Assembly (NCBI GenBank): GCA_002345565.1
Contig: DDVS01000008.1
Location: 124,001 to 188,000 of the forward strand
Source: Flavobacteriales bacterium UBA2306
GTDB taxonomy: Bacteria; Bacteroidota; Bacteroidia; Flavobacteriales; Weeksellaceae
Length of the DNA: 64,000 nt
Reading direction: 5' to 3'
This document shows positions 34,875-43,127 of the stretch, piece after piece. Each line of letters opens with the position of its first letter. Position 1 is the first letter of the stretch. The notes beneath the pieces are model-generated. The model was not told the DNA's origin and searched no databases. It saw nothing but the letters and a program-made list of their open reading frames with translations. Made by a program: the position numbers and the translations under genes.

Positions 34875-35390
34875 TTACTTTGTAAGTTTATCTATTGTTG
34901 ATTGGATCTCCGGATCGTCTGGAGAAATTGCATAGTATTTTGCAATGCCAGATTTTTGGTCAACCACAATATATCTCGGAATCCAGTTGAGGTCGACGTA
35001 ATTATTGAAATCGTTTTTCCAGCCTGTTGAAAACCAGTAATTTTCTTTGTCTGTCATCTCGTGTTTTACGAGACTTTTATCAAAACCTTCTTTGGAGCGT
35101 TCCAGCGAAAGGAAAACAAAATCAATATTCGGGTTGTTGGCTTCTAATTCTTTGGCTTTTGGAAATGCTTTTAAACAATCTCTACACCAGCCAGCCCAGA
35201 AATCAAGAACCACAACTTTACCTTTGTGCTTTTGCAAAATATCTTTGATAGAAGTTTCTTTTCCATTTTCATCCTGTACCTTTTGGGCAAGTGCTTCTTT
35301 GGAAAATTTGGTTTTCAGAACCTTTGGAACTTCCTGAGAAAATCCTAATTGGAAAACAAATAATAAGATGTAAACTAATATCCTCTTCAT
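34875..35390 (-). CDS. TlpA-like thiol:disulfide oxidoreductase
   Basis: A 171-residue exported thioredoxin-fold protein. Signal peptide residues 1-18 (FVFQLGFSQ). The active site is WAGWCRDC with C69 and C72, then KAFPKAKELEANNPNIDF, and WIPRYIVVDQKSGIAKYYA with the cis-Pro region. TlpA-type proteins reduce periplasmic disulfides, for example in cytochrome c maturation; the partner here is unknown. It lies downstream of PNP on the same strand with a terminator in between, so it is probably separately transcribed. Confidence 0.9.
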   Translation of the reverse strand: MKRILVYILLFVFQLGFSQEVPKVLKTKFSKEALAQKVQDENGKETSIKDILQKHKGKVVVLDFWAGWCRDCLKAFPKAKELEANNPNIDFVFLSLERSKEGFDKSLVKHEMTDKENYWFSTGWKNDFNNYVDLNWIPRYIVVDQKSGIAKYYAISPDDPEIQSTIDKLTK

Positions 35391-35440
35391 TTTTTAAATT
35401 TTTGAAGAACGAAGTTAGTCATTAATATATTAACAGAAAT

Positions 35441-35468
35441 AAAAAAGACAACTTAAAAAAGCTGTCTT
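35441..35468 (-). terminator. Probable terminator of PNP gene
   Basis: On the minus strand AAGACAGC ... GTTGTCTT forms an 8-bp stem with one G-T pair and is followed by six T, about 24 nt after the PNP stop codon. Confidence 0.6.
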
Positions 35469-35491
35469 GGTCATTTATATTTTGAATGGTA

Positions 35492-36304
35492 CTAATAATT
35501 CTTTACAAGACCTTTTACAATTTTAATTACATTTGGCATTGCTTTGTTTGCAGCTTCCAGAACTTCTTCGTGGGAAACGGCAAAAGAAATTTCTGGTCCG
35601 CCTAAATCTGTAATAATGGAAAGACAGAAACAGTCCATTCCTTGATGTTTGGCAACAATCACTTCTGGAACTGTACTCATCCCGACAGCATCTCCACCAA
35701 TGGCTCTTACCATTCCGTATTCTGCAGGCGTTTCAAACGTTGGTCCTGTTAAGGCTACATATACACCTTCTTTTAGGTCGATATTTTCCTGAGTAGCAAT
35801 ATCTTTAGCAATAGAAATCATTTTACGATTATAAGGTTCACTCATATCTACGAAACGAGGTCCTAGTTCATCTATATTTCTTCCTCTTAGCGGATGTTCA
35901 GGCATCATATTGATATGGTCTGTCAGAATCATTAAATCAGCTACTTTGAAGTTTGGATTCACGCCACCGGCTGCATTAGAAAGAATCAGATTCTTAATGC
36001 CTAACAAATGGAAAACTCGGAAGGGGAAAGTAACGGTTTCGATAGAATGACCTTCGTAATAATGAAAACGTCCGCTCATCATCAGAACTTTCTTACCTTC
36101 TAGAATTCCGTAGATCAATTTTCCACCGTGACCAACAACCGTAGTCTGAGGGAAATTCGGAATGTCTTTATAATCGAGAGTGTGAATCGCTTCTACCTCG
36201 TATTGGAGTTTTCCAAGACCAGAACCTAAAACAATGGCGAAATCTGGTGTCTCTCCAATAATATTCTTGATGAACTCGGCTGTTTCTTTAAATTTTTCTA
36301 ACAT
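35492..36304 (-). CDS. Purine-nucleoside phosphorylase
   Basis: A 270-residue trimeric-type PNP (deoD/punA-like, NP-II) that splits inosine and guanosine with phosphate in purine salvage. Visible motifs: VLGSGLGKLQYEVE (phosphate loop), GRFHYYEGHS, NAAGGVNPNFKVADLMILTDHIN, TGPTFETPAEYGMVRAIGGDAVGMSTVPEV and the C-terminal FAVSHEEVLE. The start at 36304 (MLEKFKE) is preferred; an upstream extension of 13 residues would lie inside lpxK. The start overlaps the lpxK stop by 17 nt, so the two are translationally coupled. Confidence 0.95.
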   Translation of the reverse strand: MLEKFKETAEFIKNIIGETPDFAIVLGSGLGKLQYEVEAIHTLDYKDIPNFPQTTVVGHGGKLIYGILEGKKVLMMSGRFHYYEGHSIETVTFPFRVFHLLGIKNLILSNAAGGVNPNFKVADLMILTDHINMMPEHPLRGRNIDELGPRFVDMSEPYNRKMISIAKDIATQENIDLKEGVYVALTGPTFETPAEYGMVRAIGGDAVGMSTVPEVIVAKHQGMDCFCLSIITDLGGPEISFAVSHEEVLEAANKAMPNVIKIVKGLVKNY

Positions 36305-37313
36305 AATTCTGAATGATTTTGTTGAAATCTTCTCTCTTGTCAATCTCTACATTGATTGGCCAATAAAATATTTTATCTCTCAGATAATCGAATGTTTTAA
36401 GGCGAACATAATCTTTTTCTGTAGTTAGAATTACTTTGTATTCACCTAGTTTTTTATATTCTGCAGAGATTTTTTTGATGTCATCATCTGTGAAGTTATG
36501 ATGATCTTTGTATTGTAAATGTTTGACCTTTTTATTGTATTTAGAAATCTCTTTTAACAATTGAGAAGGATTTGCAATTCCTGTAATTACTAAAACATCA
36601 TAGTAATCCAAGTTTTTAACAGGCATCTGTTTATCAAGACCAAGAATGTTTTCATCATACGCAATGGACGAGAAAAATACTTTCTGATAATGTTGAGGTC
36701 TGATTCTGGAGATATAATATTGTTTTTTCTCTTCAGTCAAATCATCAGGACATTTGGTCACCATAATGATATTAGCGCGACTCATTCCGTTTCTACTTTC
36801 TCGCAAGTCACCTGCTGGAAGGATGTAGTCTTTGAAATAAGGATCATTATAATCTGTTAATAGAAGATTCATTCCCGGTTTGATGGCACGATGCTGATAG
36901 CTGTCGTCCAAAACCAAAACATCCAAATCCATATCTTCTATGATCTTCTTTGCACCAAAAACTCGGTCTTCACACACACCGATTACAAATCGGTTACGGA
37001 AGCGTTCGAATAATTGCATTGGTTCATCACCAACCAATTTATAGTTGCTGTCGTAGTTTACAATGCCGTATCCTTTTGTGATTCTTCCATATCCGCGAGA
37101 AAGTACACCTGTTCTGAATGAGCGCGAAAGATAATCTGCCAGATACATTACCATCGGCGATTTTCCGCTGCCTCCAACAGACAGGTTTCCGACACCAATG
37201 ATAGGTGTTCTGAATTTCGAAGAAGAAAAAATTCCCCAATCATACATTCGGTTTCTAATAGAAGTTCCCAAATGATAACCCAAGGAAAAAGGATAGAGAT
37301 ACCATCTTTTCAT
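36288..37313 (-). CDS. lpxK: Tetraacyldisaccharide 4'-kinase
   Basis: A 341-residue inner-membrane kinase adding the 4'-phosphate in lipid A synthesis. P-loop GVGNLSVGGSGKSPMVMYLADYL near residues 38-60, then LSRGYGR, GDEPMQLFERF, LVLDDSYQHRAIKPGMNLLLTDY (catalytic Asp and DDGFQHR-type motif) and LTTEKDYVRL. The start at MKRWYLYPFSLGYHLG (37313) gives the usual N-terminal amphipathic helix; the frame is open 20 codons further up but without family character. It is divergent from yicC, with the yicC promoter in between. Confidence 0.95.
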   Translation of the reverse strand: MKRWYLYPFSLGYHLGTSIRNRMYDWGIFSSSKFRTPIIGVGNLSVGGSGKSPMVMYLADYLSRSFRTGVLSRGYGRITKGYGIVNYDSNYKLVGDEPMQLFERFRNRFVIGVCEDRVFGAKKIIEDMDLDVLVLDDSYQHRAIKPGMNLLLTDYNDPYFKDYILPAGDLRESRNGMSRANIIMVTKCPDDLTEEKKQYYISRIRPQHYQKVFFSSIAYDENILGLDKQMPVKNLDYYDVLVITGIANPSQLLKEISKYNKKVKHLQYKDHHNFTDDDIKKISAEYKKLGEYKVILTTEKDYVRLKTFDYLRDKIFYWPINVEIDKREDFNKIIQNYVRKI

Positions 37314-37362
37314 ATGTTGCAAAAATAGGGAAATTACTTCAGATTTTAATTCGAGTTTTAAA

Positions 37363-37395
37363 TTGAAATACAAAAATCAAAATTAGCTATCTTTG
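37363..37395 (+). promoter_or_regulatory. Predicted promoter of yicC operon
   Basis: TTG at 37363-37365, a 22-nt spacer and an exact TATCTTTG at 37388-37395 match the Bacteroidota consensus. The ATG is 20 nt downstream. Confidence 0.6.
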
Positions 37396-37415
37396 CACTC
37401 TTATATAGAATAGTT

Positions 37416-38273
37416 ATGATATTATCTATGACAGGTTTTGGAAGAGCCGAAACTGTTTATGAAGGCAAAAAAATCACAATGGACATCAAGTCTTTGAATA
37501 GCAAGAATTTTGACCTAAATGTTAAAATTCCATTGAGATACAAAGAGAAGGAATTTGATATTAGAAAATTACTTAATGATAAAATCCTTCGTGGAAAAGT
37601 AGATTGTTACATTAATTGTGAAAGTCTTGAAGAGAACAACGATGTCAAAATCAACCAAGACGTTGTCAAAAACTATATGAATCAACTGAGAGAAGTGGGT
37701 TCAGACGCTCCAGAATTTGAATTGCTAAAAATGGCGGTAAGAATGCCGGATGTTTTATCAACAAAAAGTTCTGAATTGGAAGAAAACGAGTGGAAAGCGC
37801 TTTTGGACGTTGTTCAAGAATCTGTTGCTAGATTTATAGAATTCCGTGAGACAGAAGGTAATCAACTGGCAGAAGAAATTGAGAAAATCGTTAAAAATAT
37901 TGAAAACAACTTAAATCAAGTTGCTCAATACGAAGAAGAAAGAATCCAGCCAATCAAAGACCGTTATCTTTCTGCTCTTAAGAATTTTGAGAATGTAGAT
38001 GAAACAAGATATTATCAAGAGATGGTCTATTTTGTTGAAAAATTGGATATTTCTGAAGAAAAAGTTCGCCTTTCTCAACACATCAAATATTATCTTGAAG
38101 TAATGAAAAATGAAGATTTCAATGGAAAGAAACTCGGTTTTATTGCTCAGGAAATGGGAAGAGAAATCAATACTTTGGGTTCAAAAGCCAATCATTCTGA
38201 GATTCAGAAATTGGTGGTTGAGATGAAGGATGATTTGGAAAAGATTAAGGAGCAAACGTTGAATGTTCTTTAA
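37416..38273 (+). CDS. YicC/YloC-family endoribonuclease
   Basis: A 285-residue protein of the YicC family, shown in E. coli and Bacillus to be an endoribonuclease. Hallmarks: the N-terminal MILSMTGFGRAE, the phrase IKSLNSKNFDLNVKIP, RGKVDCYI, and the C-terminal DUF1732 half (RLSQHIKYYLEVMKNEDFNGKKLGFIAQEMGREINTLGSKAN). Its position upstream of guanylate kinase is a widely conserved arrangement; here two hypothetical genes are wedged between yicC and gmk. It has a good promoter at 37363-37395. Confidence 0.94.
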   Translation: MILSMTGFGRAETVYEGKKITMDIKSLNSKNFDLNVKIPLRYKEKEFDIRKLLNDKILRGKVDCYINCESLEENNDVKINQDVVKNYMNQLREVGSDAPEFELLKMAVRMPDVLSTKSSELEENEWKALLDVVQESVARFIEFRETEGNQLAEEIEKIVKNIENNLNQVAQYEEERIQPIKDRYLSALKNFENVDETRYYQEMVYFVEKLDISEEKVRLSQHIKYYLEVMKNEDFNGKKLGFIAQEMGREINTLGSKANHSEIQKLVVEMKDDLEKIKEQTLNVL

Positions 38274-38275
38274 AA

Positions 38276-38518
38276 TTGAAAAAGAAAATTTTCTTTTTAG
38301 TTTTAATATTAATTAGCTTAAGGTTTTTCTTTGGAGTTTATCAAAATGATGAATTTGGAAGCAATCATCTATTTATAAAACATCGTCCAACTTGGCATTG
38401 GTATTTTTATTCACCAATTGGATTGTCTGATAGAACTAATGGAGATTTGTCACAAGAAGAACAATTAGAACAACAATATTGGGACGAGTTTGTTTCAGGA
38501 AAAGTTGAATTAGAATAA
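38276..38518 (+). CDS. Hypothetical membrane-anchored protein (80 aa)
   Basis: An 80-residue frame starting at TTG, 2 nt after the yicC stop and 7 nt before the next gene. An N-terminal hydrophobic segment (residues 4-20, IFFLVLILISLRFFFGV) is followed by a Trp/Tyr-rich linker (HRPTWHWYFYSPIGL) and an acidic tail. No lipobox cysteine. No recognised family. The tight packing argues that it is real and translationally coupled to yicC. Confidence 0.6.
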   Translation: MKKKIFFLVLILISLRFFFGVYQNDEFGSNHLFIKHRPTWHWYFYSPIGLSDRTNGDLSQEEQLEQQYWDEFVSGKVELE

Positions 38519-38525
38519 TTATTGT

Positions 38526-39122
38526 ATGAAATTCTGTCTTAGATTTCTTTTCGTTTTTTTATTTTCAATTGTAAAATCACAAAATATAGAATCATTAGCA
38601 AATATTCCTTCTGAACTAAAGGAGTCAGAAATCAGAATCTACAAAGACAGAGGAATTACAAATAGTGGTTTTGTTTTCAGAATTTACAAAGATGGCCAAA
38701 CTTGGAAAGCAAATTTAACCCAATGGTTTTTACCAAAGGAAATTAGCCAAGATGAATTTGAAAGAGTTGCGCCAAAATTAATAGCTCTAAAACCGACAAA
38801 GACTATAGAAGAGTTATTTTTAAATCTTAGAGCCTTAAATATCGAATTTCTCCCAAAAGAAGAATATTTTCACTATAAAAAAGAAAAAAGAAAAGTTGTT
38901 TATGATGAGGAAGAAAAAGATTGGTTATTTGAAACAACAAATGCAATACAGGTTTTAGACGGGACAGGTTATTTAGTGAAATATCAATCAGGAAAACAAA
39001 AGAATGAGTTTCATTATAATAATCCAGAGTCTTATCTAAAACACTACCCAGAAATTGATGAACTCAAAAGTTTTGTAGATATTCTAAAATATATTAGAAA
39101 AGAGTTTAATATAGAATTTTAA
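38526..39122 (+). CDS. Hypothetical exported protein (198 aa)
   Basis: A 198-residue protein with a clear signal peptide (residues 1-18, LFVFLFSIVKSQ) and a mature part rich in Lys, Glu and aromatics, with no catalytic motif I recognise. It looks like a periplasmic or surface protein specific to this bacterial group. Spacing of 7 nt to the upstream small gene and 10 nt to gmk places it in the yicC-gmk operon. The amino-acid bias is like its neighbours, so I see no sign of recent transfer. Confidence 0.7.
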   Translation: MKFCLRFLFVFLFSIVKSQNIESLANIPSELKESEIRIYKDRGITNSGFVFRIYKDGQTWKANLTQWFLPKEISQDEFERVAPKLIALKPTKTIEELFLNLRALNIEFLPKEEYFHYKKEKRKVVYDEEEKDWLFETTNAIQVLDGTGYLVKYQSGKQKNEFHYNNPESYLKHYPEIDELKSFVDILKYIRKEFNIEF

Positions 39123-39132
39123 AAATCAAATT

Positions 39133-39699
39133 TTGAAAGAAAAAGTTATCATATTCTCCGCACCATCCGGAAGTGGAAAAACAACATTAGTAAAACACGG
39201 ATTGTCTGTGATTCCTCAACTTAGTTTTTCAATTTCTGCGACCACAAGACAACCAAGAGGCGAAGAAGAACACGCAAAAGATTATTATTTCTTAACGCCT
39301 GAGGAATTCAGAACAAAAATATCAGAAGATGGTTTTGTTGAGTTCGAGGAAGTTTATACTGACAAATACTATGGAACTTTAAAATCCGAAGTCGAGAGAA
39401 TCTGGAAAGAAGGAAAAGTTGTGATTTTTGATGTGGATGTAAAAGGTGGAATCCGACTGAAAGAGATATTCGGAGACAAGGCTTTATCGATTTTCGTAAT
39501 GCCTCCAAGTATTGCCGAATTGGAACAGAGATTGATAAAAAGAAATACCGACTGCGCAGAAACTATCAAAACCAGAGTGGAAAAAGCAGGCGAAGAAATG
39601 ACTTATCAAAAACATTTCGATAAAATTATTGTGAATACAGATTTGGACACTGCAAAAGCGGAAGTCGAGAAAATAATCAATAACTTTATCAACGAATAA
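39133..39699 (+). CDS. gmk: Guanylate kinase
   Basis: A 188-residue enzyme phosphorylating GMP to GDP. P-loop APSGSGKT at residues 10-17. GMP-binding residues lie in SISATTRQPRGEEEHAKDYYFL and FVEFEEVYTDKYYGTLKSEV. VIFDVDVKGGIRLKEIF and IFVMPPSIAELEQRLIKRNTD follow in the usual order. The start codon is TTG (39133), as no ATG fits. It is the fourth gene of the yicC operon; nadA follows after 65 nt. Confidence 0.95.
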   Translation: MKEKVIIFSAPSGSGKTTLVKHGLSVIPQLSFSISATTRQPRGEEEHAKDYYFLTPEEFRTKISEDGFVEFEEVYTDKYYGTLKSEVERIWKEGKVVIFDVDVKGGIRLKEIFGDKALSIFVMPPSIAELEQRLIKRNTDCAETIKTRVEKAGEEMTYQKHFDKIIVNTDLDTAKAEVEKIINNFINE

Positions 39700-39764
39700 A
39701 AATCTGAAATATTGTAATGAAACGCTTGCGTTGCATCTTACAAAAAATACAACTAAAAAAGTAG

Positions 39765-40781
39765 ATGAAAAATACATTAGACGTTGCAATCAACAATATG
39801 CCCGTAAAAGGTTTTCTTGACCTTAAGGAATTTGCGATTCCAACAGGCGATGACCTTGTGAAAGCAATTCTTGACCTTAAAAAAGAAAAAAATGCAGTGA
39901 TTTTAGCGCATTATTATCAGCCGGGTCCGATTCAGGATATCGCTGATTTTCTTGGAGATTCTTTGCAATTGGCAAGACAAGCTAAGGAAACTGATGCTGA
40001 TATGATTGCTTTTTGTGGCGTTCATTTTATGGCAGAGGCTGCGAAAATCCTTAATCCAACAAAAAAAGTGGTTCTTCCCGATACTTTGGCTGGCTGTTCA
40101 TTGGCAGACGGTTGTTCGGCGGAAGGTCTTAACAAAATGCGTGAGCAACATCCAAATGCATTGGTAGCTACTTACATCAATTGTAATGCAGAAACCAAAG
40201 CTGCTTCCGACATTATCGTAACAAGCTCCAACGCAGAACAAATCATAGAAGCTTTGCCAAAAGATCGACCGATTATTTTCGCTCCGGATAAAAACTTAGG
40301 GAGATATCTAAGTAAAAAAACGGGTCGAGATATGATTCTTTGGGACGGAAGCTGCATCGTTCACGAAGCGTTTTCTATGGAACGTATTGCGCAACAATTG
40401 GCAGACCATCCTAATGCAAAACTAATCGCGCATCCGGAAAGCGAATCTCCGGTTTTAGAATTAGCACATTTCATTGGCTCAACTTCAGCACTTTTGAATT
40501 ATGTAGAACAAGACGATTGCCAGGAATTTATTATCGCAACAGAAGAGGGAATTCTTCACGAGATGAAAAAACGTGCCCCGCACAAATCCCTGATCCCGGC
40601 TTTGGTTTTTGACGAAAGTTGCAACTGCTCCGAATGTTTCTTTATGAAGAGAAATACTTTGGAAAAACTCTATTTGTGTATGAAGTACGAACTTCCAGAA
40701 ATAGTAATGGATGAAGAAGTTCGCCTAAAAGCACTCAAACCCATCGAAGCAATGCTGGAACTTTCGAAATCAATCAAATAA
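39765..40781 (+). CDS. nadA: Quinolinate synthase A
   Basis: A 338-residue 4Fe-4S enzyme condensing iminoaspartate and dihydroxyacetone phosphate to quinolinate in NAD synthesis. Cluster ligands are C111 (LAGCSLADGC), C197 (DGSCIVH) and C291 (in CNCSEC), matching the E. coli-type spacing. Substrate motifs include AHYYQPGPIQDIADFLGDSL and ATYINCNAE. Full length, followed by a good terminator. nadB and nadC are not in the window. A GC-richer palindrome around 39721-39732 lies in the gap upstream. Confidence 0.96.
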   Translation: MKNTLDVAINNMPVKGFLDLKEFAIPTGDDLVKAILDLKKEKNAVILAHYYQPGPIQDIADFLGDSLQLARQAKETDADMIAFCGVHFMAEAAKILNPTKKVVLPDTLAGCSLADGCSAEGLNKMREQHPNALVATYINCNAETKAASDIIVTSSNAEQIIEALPKDRPIIFAPDKNLGRYLSKKTGRDMILWDGSCIVHEAFSMERIAQQLADHPNAKLIAHPESESPVLELAHFIGSTSALLNYVEQDDCQEFIIATEEGILHEMKKRAPHKSLIPALVFDESCNCSECFFMKRNTLEKLYLCMKYELPEIVMDEEVRLKALKPIEAMLELSKSIK

Positions 40782-40792
40782 AATATTTATTA

Positions 40793-40826
40793 AACCTTAT
40801 CCATTTTGGATGAGGTTTTTTTTATT
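40793..40826 (+). terminator. Terminator after nadA
   Basis: AAACCTTATCC pairs with GGATGAGGTTT (one G-T), loop ATTTT, followed by about eight T. Confidence 0.85.
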
Positions 40827-40857
40827 TAATTTTATATTTTTACTGTAAAATATAACG

Positions 40858-41220
40858 ATGAAATCAAAAATTATTCTTGAAGATATAAAAATCCACGCTA
40901 ACCACGGTGTTTTGCTGGAGGAAGCGTTGATTGGGAATTACTATATCATTAATGCAGAATTTCATGCAGACCTGGAAAAAGCTTCTGAGTCTGATGATCT
41001 TAATGATACTATTAATTATGCCGAGATTAACGATATTATTCATCAGCAAATGGCCATACGTTCCGAGCTGTTGGAACATGTAATTGGTAGAATTATTCAA
41101 AGGATAGAAAAAGCATTTCCACAGATTACTTTTATAAAAATCAAATTAACCAAAACCAAACCACCAATGCGCGGCGAGATGAATGGTGTAAGTCTGGAGT
41201 TTGAAAAAGAAATTAAATAA
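40858..41220 (+). CDS. folB: Dihydroneopterin aldolase
   Basis: A 120-residue enzyme of folate synthesis, splitting dihydroneopterin into hydroxymethyl-dihydropterin and glycolaldehyde. Hallmarks: ILEDIKIHANHGVLLEEALIGNYYIINAEF (active-site Glu and the HGV loop), DTINYAEIND, LLEHVIGRIIQRI and IKIKLTKTKPPMRGEMNGVSLEF (the catalytic Lys and the PP motif). Length is typical. It stands between the nadA terminator and the SIMPL gene. Confidence 0.95.
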   Translation: MKSKIILEDIKIHANHGVLLEEALIGNYYIINAEFHADLEKASESDDLNDTINYAEINDIIHQQMAIRSELLEHVIGRIIQRIEKAFPQITFIKIKLTKTKPPMRGEMNGVSLEFEKEIK

Positions 41221-41356
41221 TTTGAAAAGGCTTCAGACAATATCATTGTTTTAAAATTGTCACTCTTAGGTTCTTGAAGAGTTTATAATAAGAACGATAA
41301 TGAAGTCTTAAAATTTGGTATTAAGTTTGATTCCCAGAACTCAAGTACAAAATTTT

Positions 41357-42088
41357 ATGAAGAATTATATTGCAGTAGGAATTGCTGCTTTAGGATTTAT
41401 TATTGCTGCAGCTCTGCTTGGAAATGCTGTGAAAAACAGAAACAAATCAGAAAATACAGTTTCTGTAACAGGACTAGGTTCCAAAACCTTTACTTCCGAT
41501 TTAATTTCCTGGTCGGGAAGTTTTTCCAAAAATAGTTTTGAGCTGAAAGCTGCTTATGACGCTTTAGCGGTTGACAGACAAGTTATTTCTCAGTACCTGA
41601 AATCTAAAGGTGTGAAGGAAAACGAAATGGTTTTCTCAGCGGTGGATATTCAAAAACAATTCAGGAATTATACAGATTCTAATGGGAATTACCAGCAAGG
41701 AGAATTCGCAGGTTATAATTTAACTCAGAATGTTTCCATCAAATCAAAAGAAGTCGCAAACATTGAAAATATCTCCAGAAATATCACGGAAATTATCAAT
41801 CGCGGCATCGAATTTACTTCTTCATCACCTCAATATTTCTACACAAAATTGTCTGATGTAAAACAAGAAATGATTGCTAATGCAACCAAAGACGCAAAAG
41901 AACGTGCGGAAAAAATTGCTGATAATGCAGCAAGTAGCCTTGGGAATCTGAAAAAAGCTACAATGGGAGTGATTCAAATCACGGCTCCTAATTCAAATGA
42001 AGATTACTCTTACGGCGGAACTTACAACACAACTTCCAAAGAAAAAGAAGCGAGTATTACCATAAAGCTCGAATACGAAGTGGATTAA
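41357..42088 (+). CDS. SIMPL domain-containing (DUF541) exported protein
   Basis: A 243-residue protein with an N-terminal membrane helix (YIAVGIAALGFIIAAALLG, residues 3-22) and a SIMPL/DUF541 domain: SENTVSVTGLGSKTFTSDLI near the start, LKSKGVKENEMVF, GYNLTQNVSIKSKEV, and KDAKERAEKIADNAASSLGNLKK, then a C-terminal ITIKLEYEV. Members are periplasmic or outer-membrane proteins of unclear role; some are linked to oxidative stress. Start chosen at ATG 41357, since earlier codons in frame give a non-signal-like extension. Confidence 0.9.
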   Translation: MKNYIAVGIAALGFIIAAALLGNAVKNRNKSENTVSVTGLGSKTFTSDLISWSGSFSKNSFELKAAYDALAVDRQVISQYLKSKGVKENEMVFSAVDIQKQFRNYTDSNGNYQQGEFAGYNLTQNVSIKSKEVANIENISRNITEIINRGIEFTSSSPQYFYTKLSDVKQEMIANATKDAKERAEKIADNAASSLGNLKKATMGVIQITAPNSNEDYSYGGTYNTTSKEKEASITIKLEYEVD

Positions 42089-42094
42089 CAATAT

Positions 42095-42118
42095 AGGAGC
42101 AAATATCTGCTCCTTTAT
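42095..42118. terminator. Terminator between SIMPL gene and dtd
   Basis: A 7-bp perfect stem (AGGAGCA / TGCTCCT), 6-nt loop, followed by TTTATTG. It is weak on the T side. It lies between convergent genes. Confidence 0.55.
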
Positions 42119-42564
42119 TGTTTTGTCTTACTGTCAAAAACTAGTGTGACAGGCCCGTCATTGATTAATGAAACTTTCATATCGGCTCCGAAAATTCCAC
42201 TTTCGATTTTCAATCCGGATTTTTTCAATTCTTCTTTAAAATATTCAAATAATGGAATGGCTTTGTCTGGTCTTGCAGCTTTAATGTACGATGGACGGTT
42301 GCCTTTTTTATAATCAGAAATTAATGTAAACTGACTGATGCAAAGTATTTCGCCATTAATGTCTTTAACGGAATGGTTCATTTTTCCATCTTCATCAGAA
42401 AAAACTCTTACATCAAGTATTTTTTTGACAAGCCAATCGGCATCGTTCATTTCATCAGTTTCATCTACGCCAATTAGAAGCATTAATCCTTTCTCGATTT
42501 TACCTACAATTTTAAAATCTACCTCTACAGAGGCATTTTTAACCCGTTGAATTACAATTTTCAT
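42115..42564 (-). CDS. dtd: D-aminoacyl-tRNA deacylase
   Basis: A 149-residue proofreading enzyme that removes D-amino acids (and glycine from tRNA-Ala) from tRNAs. The N-terminal MKIVIQRVKNASVEVD, the SQFTL motif (ILCISQFTLISDYKKGNRPS) and the C-terminal NDGPVTLVFDSK with the GPVT cross-subunit motif are all present. Length is normal. It is 6 nt downstream of the lipoprotein gene on the minus strand, so the two are probably cotranscribed. Confidence 0.96.
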   Translation of the reverse strand: MKIVIQRVKNASVEVDFKIVGKIEKGLMLLIGVDETDEMNDADWLVKKILDVRVFSDEDGKMNHSVKDINGEILCISQFTLISDYKKGNRPSYIKAARPDKAIPLFEYFKEELKKSGLKIESGIFGADMKVSLINDGPVTLVFDSKTKQ

Positions 42565-42570
42565 AAGTGA

Positions 42571-43029
42571 TTAGTTGTATATAGAAAGAATATTGGAGCT
42601 GGCGTCAAAAGTGTAGGATCTGTAAGTTTTTAAGCCGGTTTTTGCGGTGCTGTTAAGAGGTTGTCCATTCGTAAGAAACCATTCTGCATCATCATGAGGA
42701 CAAACAACTTTGGTGCTGTTTTCTACTTCCAGAATAGTGTCGGAATCTGGACAGATATGGGGCGCATTACGGTCATAGATCATAAAACCACTTGTTGCTC
42801 TATAGATAATTAAGCCGTTGGTTCCTGCGCCAACTTCGTTTACATAAACCCATGAACCAATGGTTTGAAGTTTGTAGTAGGCTGGTAAATTGAGGTTAAG
42901 TTGTACGGAAATGACAGAGTCTGGAAAACAGCTTACAGTGTCGTCCCTTTCTTTGCAGGACTTAGTGAGGATTAAAGAGCTGATAATCAGAAATGATGAA
43001 ATTATTAAAGTTATTTTTTTGGTTTTCAT
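42571..43029 (-). CDS. Putative lipoprotein with degenerate Rieske-like ending
   Basis: A 152-residue exported protein. A signal peptide runs to residue 24, with a possible lipobox Cys25 (ILTKSC). The second half resembles the small Rieske-type proteins of flavobacteria (FMIYDRNAPHICP ... VVCPHDDAEWFLTNGQPLN), but the ligand pattern is off: instead of CxH and CxxH it has H91-x-C93 and C110-x-H112. Iron-sulfur binding is therefore doubtful. The gene precedes dtd by 6 nt and is divergent from greA, sharing a 98-bp promoter region. Confidence 0.7.
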   Translation of the reverse strand: MKTKKITLIISSFLIISSLILTKSCKERDDTVSCFPDSVISVQLNLNLPAYYKLQTIGSWVYVNEVGAGTNGLIIYRATSGFMIYDRNAPHICPDSDTILEVENSTKVVCPHDDAEWFLTNGQPLNSTAKTGLKTYRSYTFDASSNILSIYN

Positions 43030-43051
43030 TTCAAAATAAGTTATATATTTG
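43019..43051 (+). promoter_or_regulatory. Predicted promoter of greA
   Basis: TTG at 43019-43021, a 22-nt spacer and an exact TATATTTG at 43044-43051. The ATG of greA is 76 nt further, giving a leader of about 70 nt. Confidence 0.55.
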
Positions 43052-43127
43052 TAAACTCAATTCGAGACAAATTAGTATCCGGCAAAGGTCGGATTATTTT
43101 TTTATACAAACGATAAATTTTATTGTT

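Noticed and set aside
39714..39741. Hairpin between gmk and nadA (AACGC/GCGTT)
   Set aside because: A short stem with no T run and no second copy in the window; likely chance or a minor structure.
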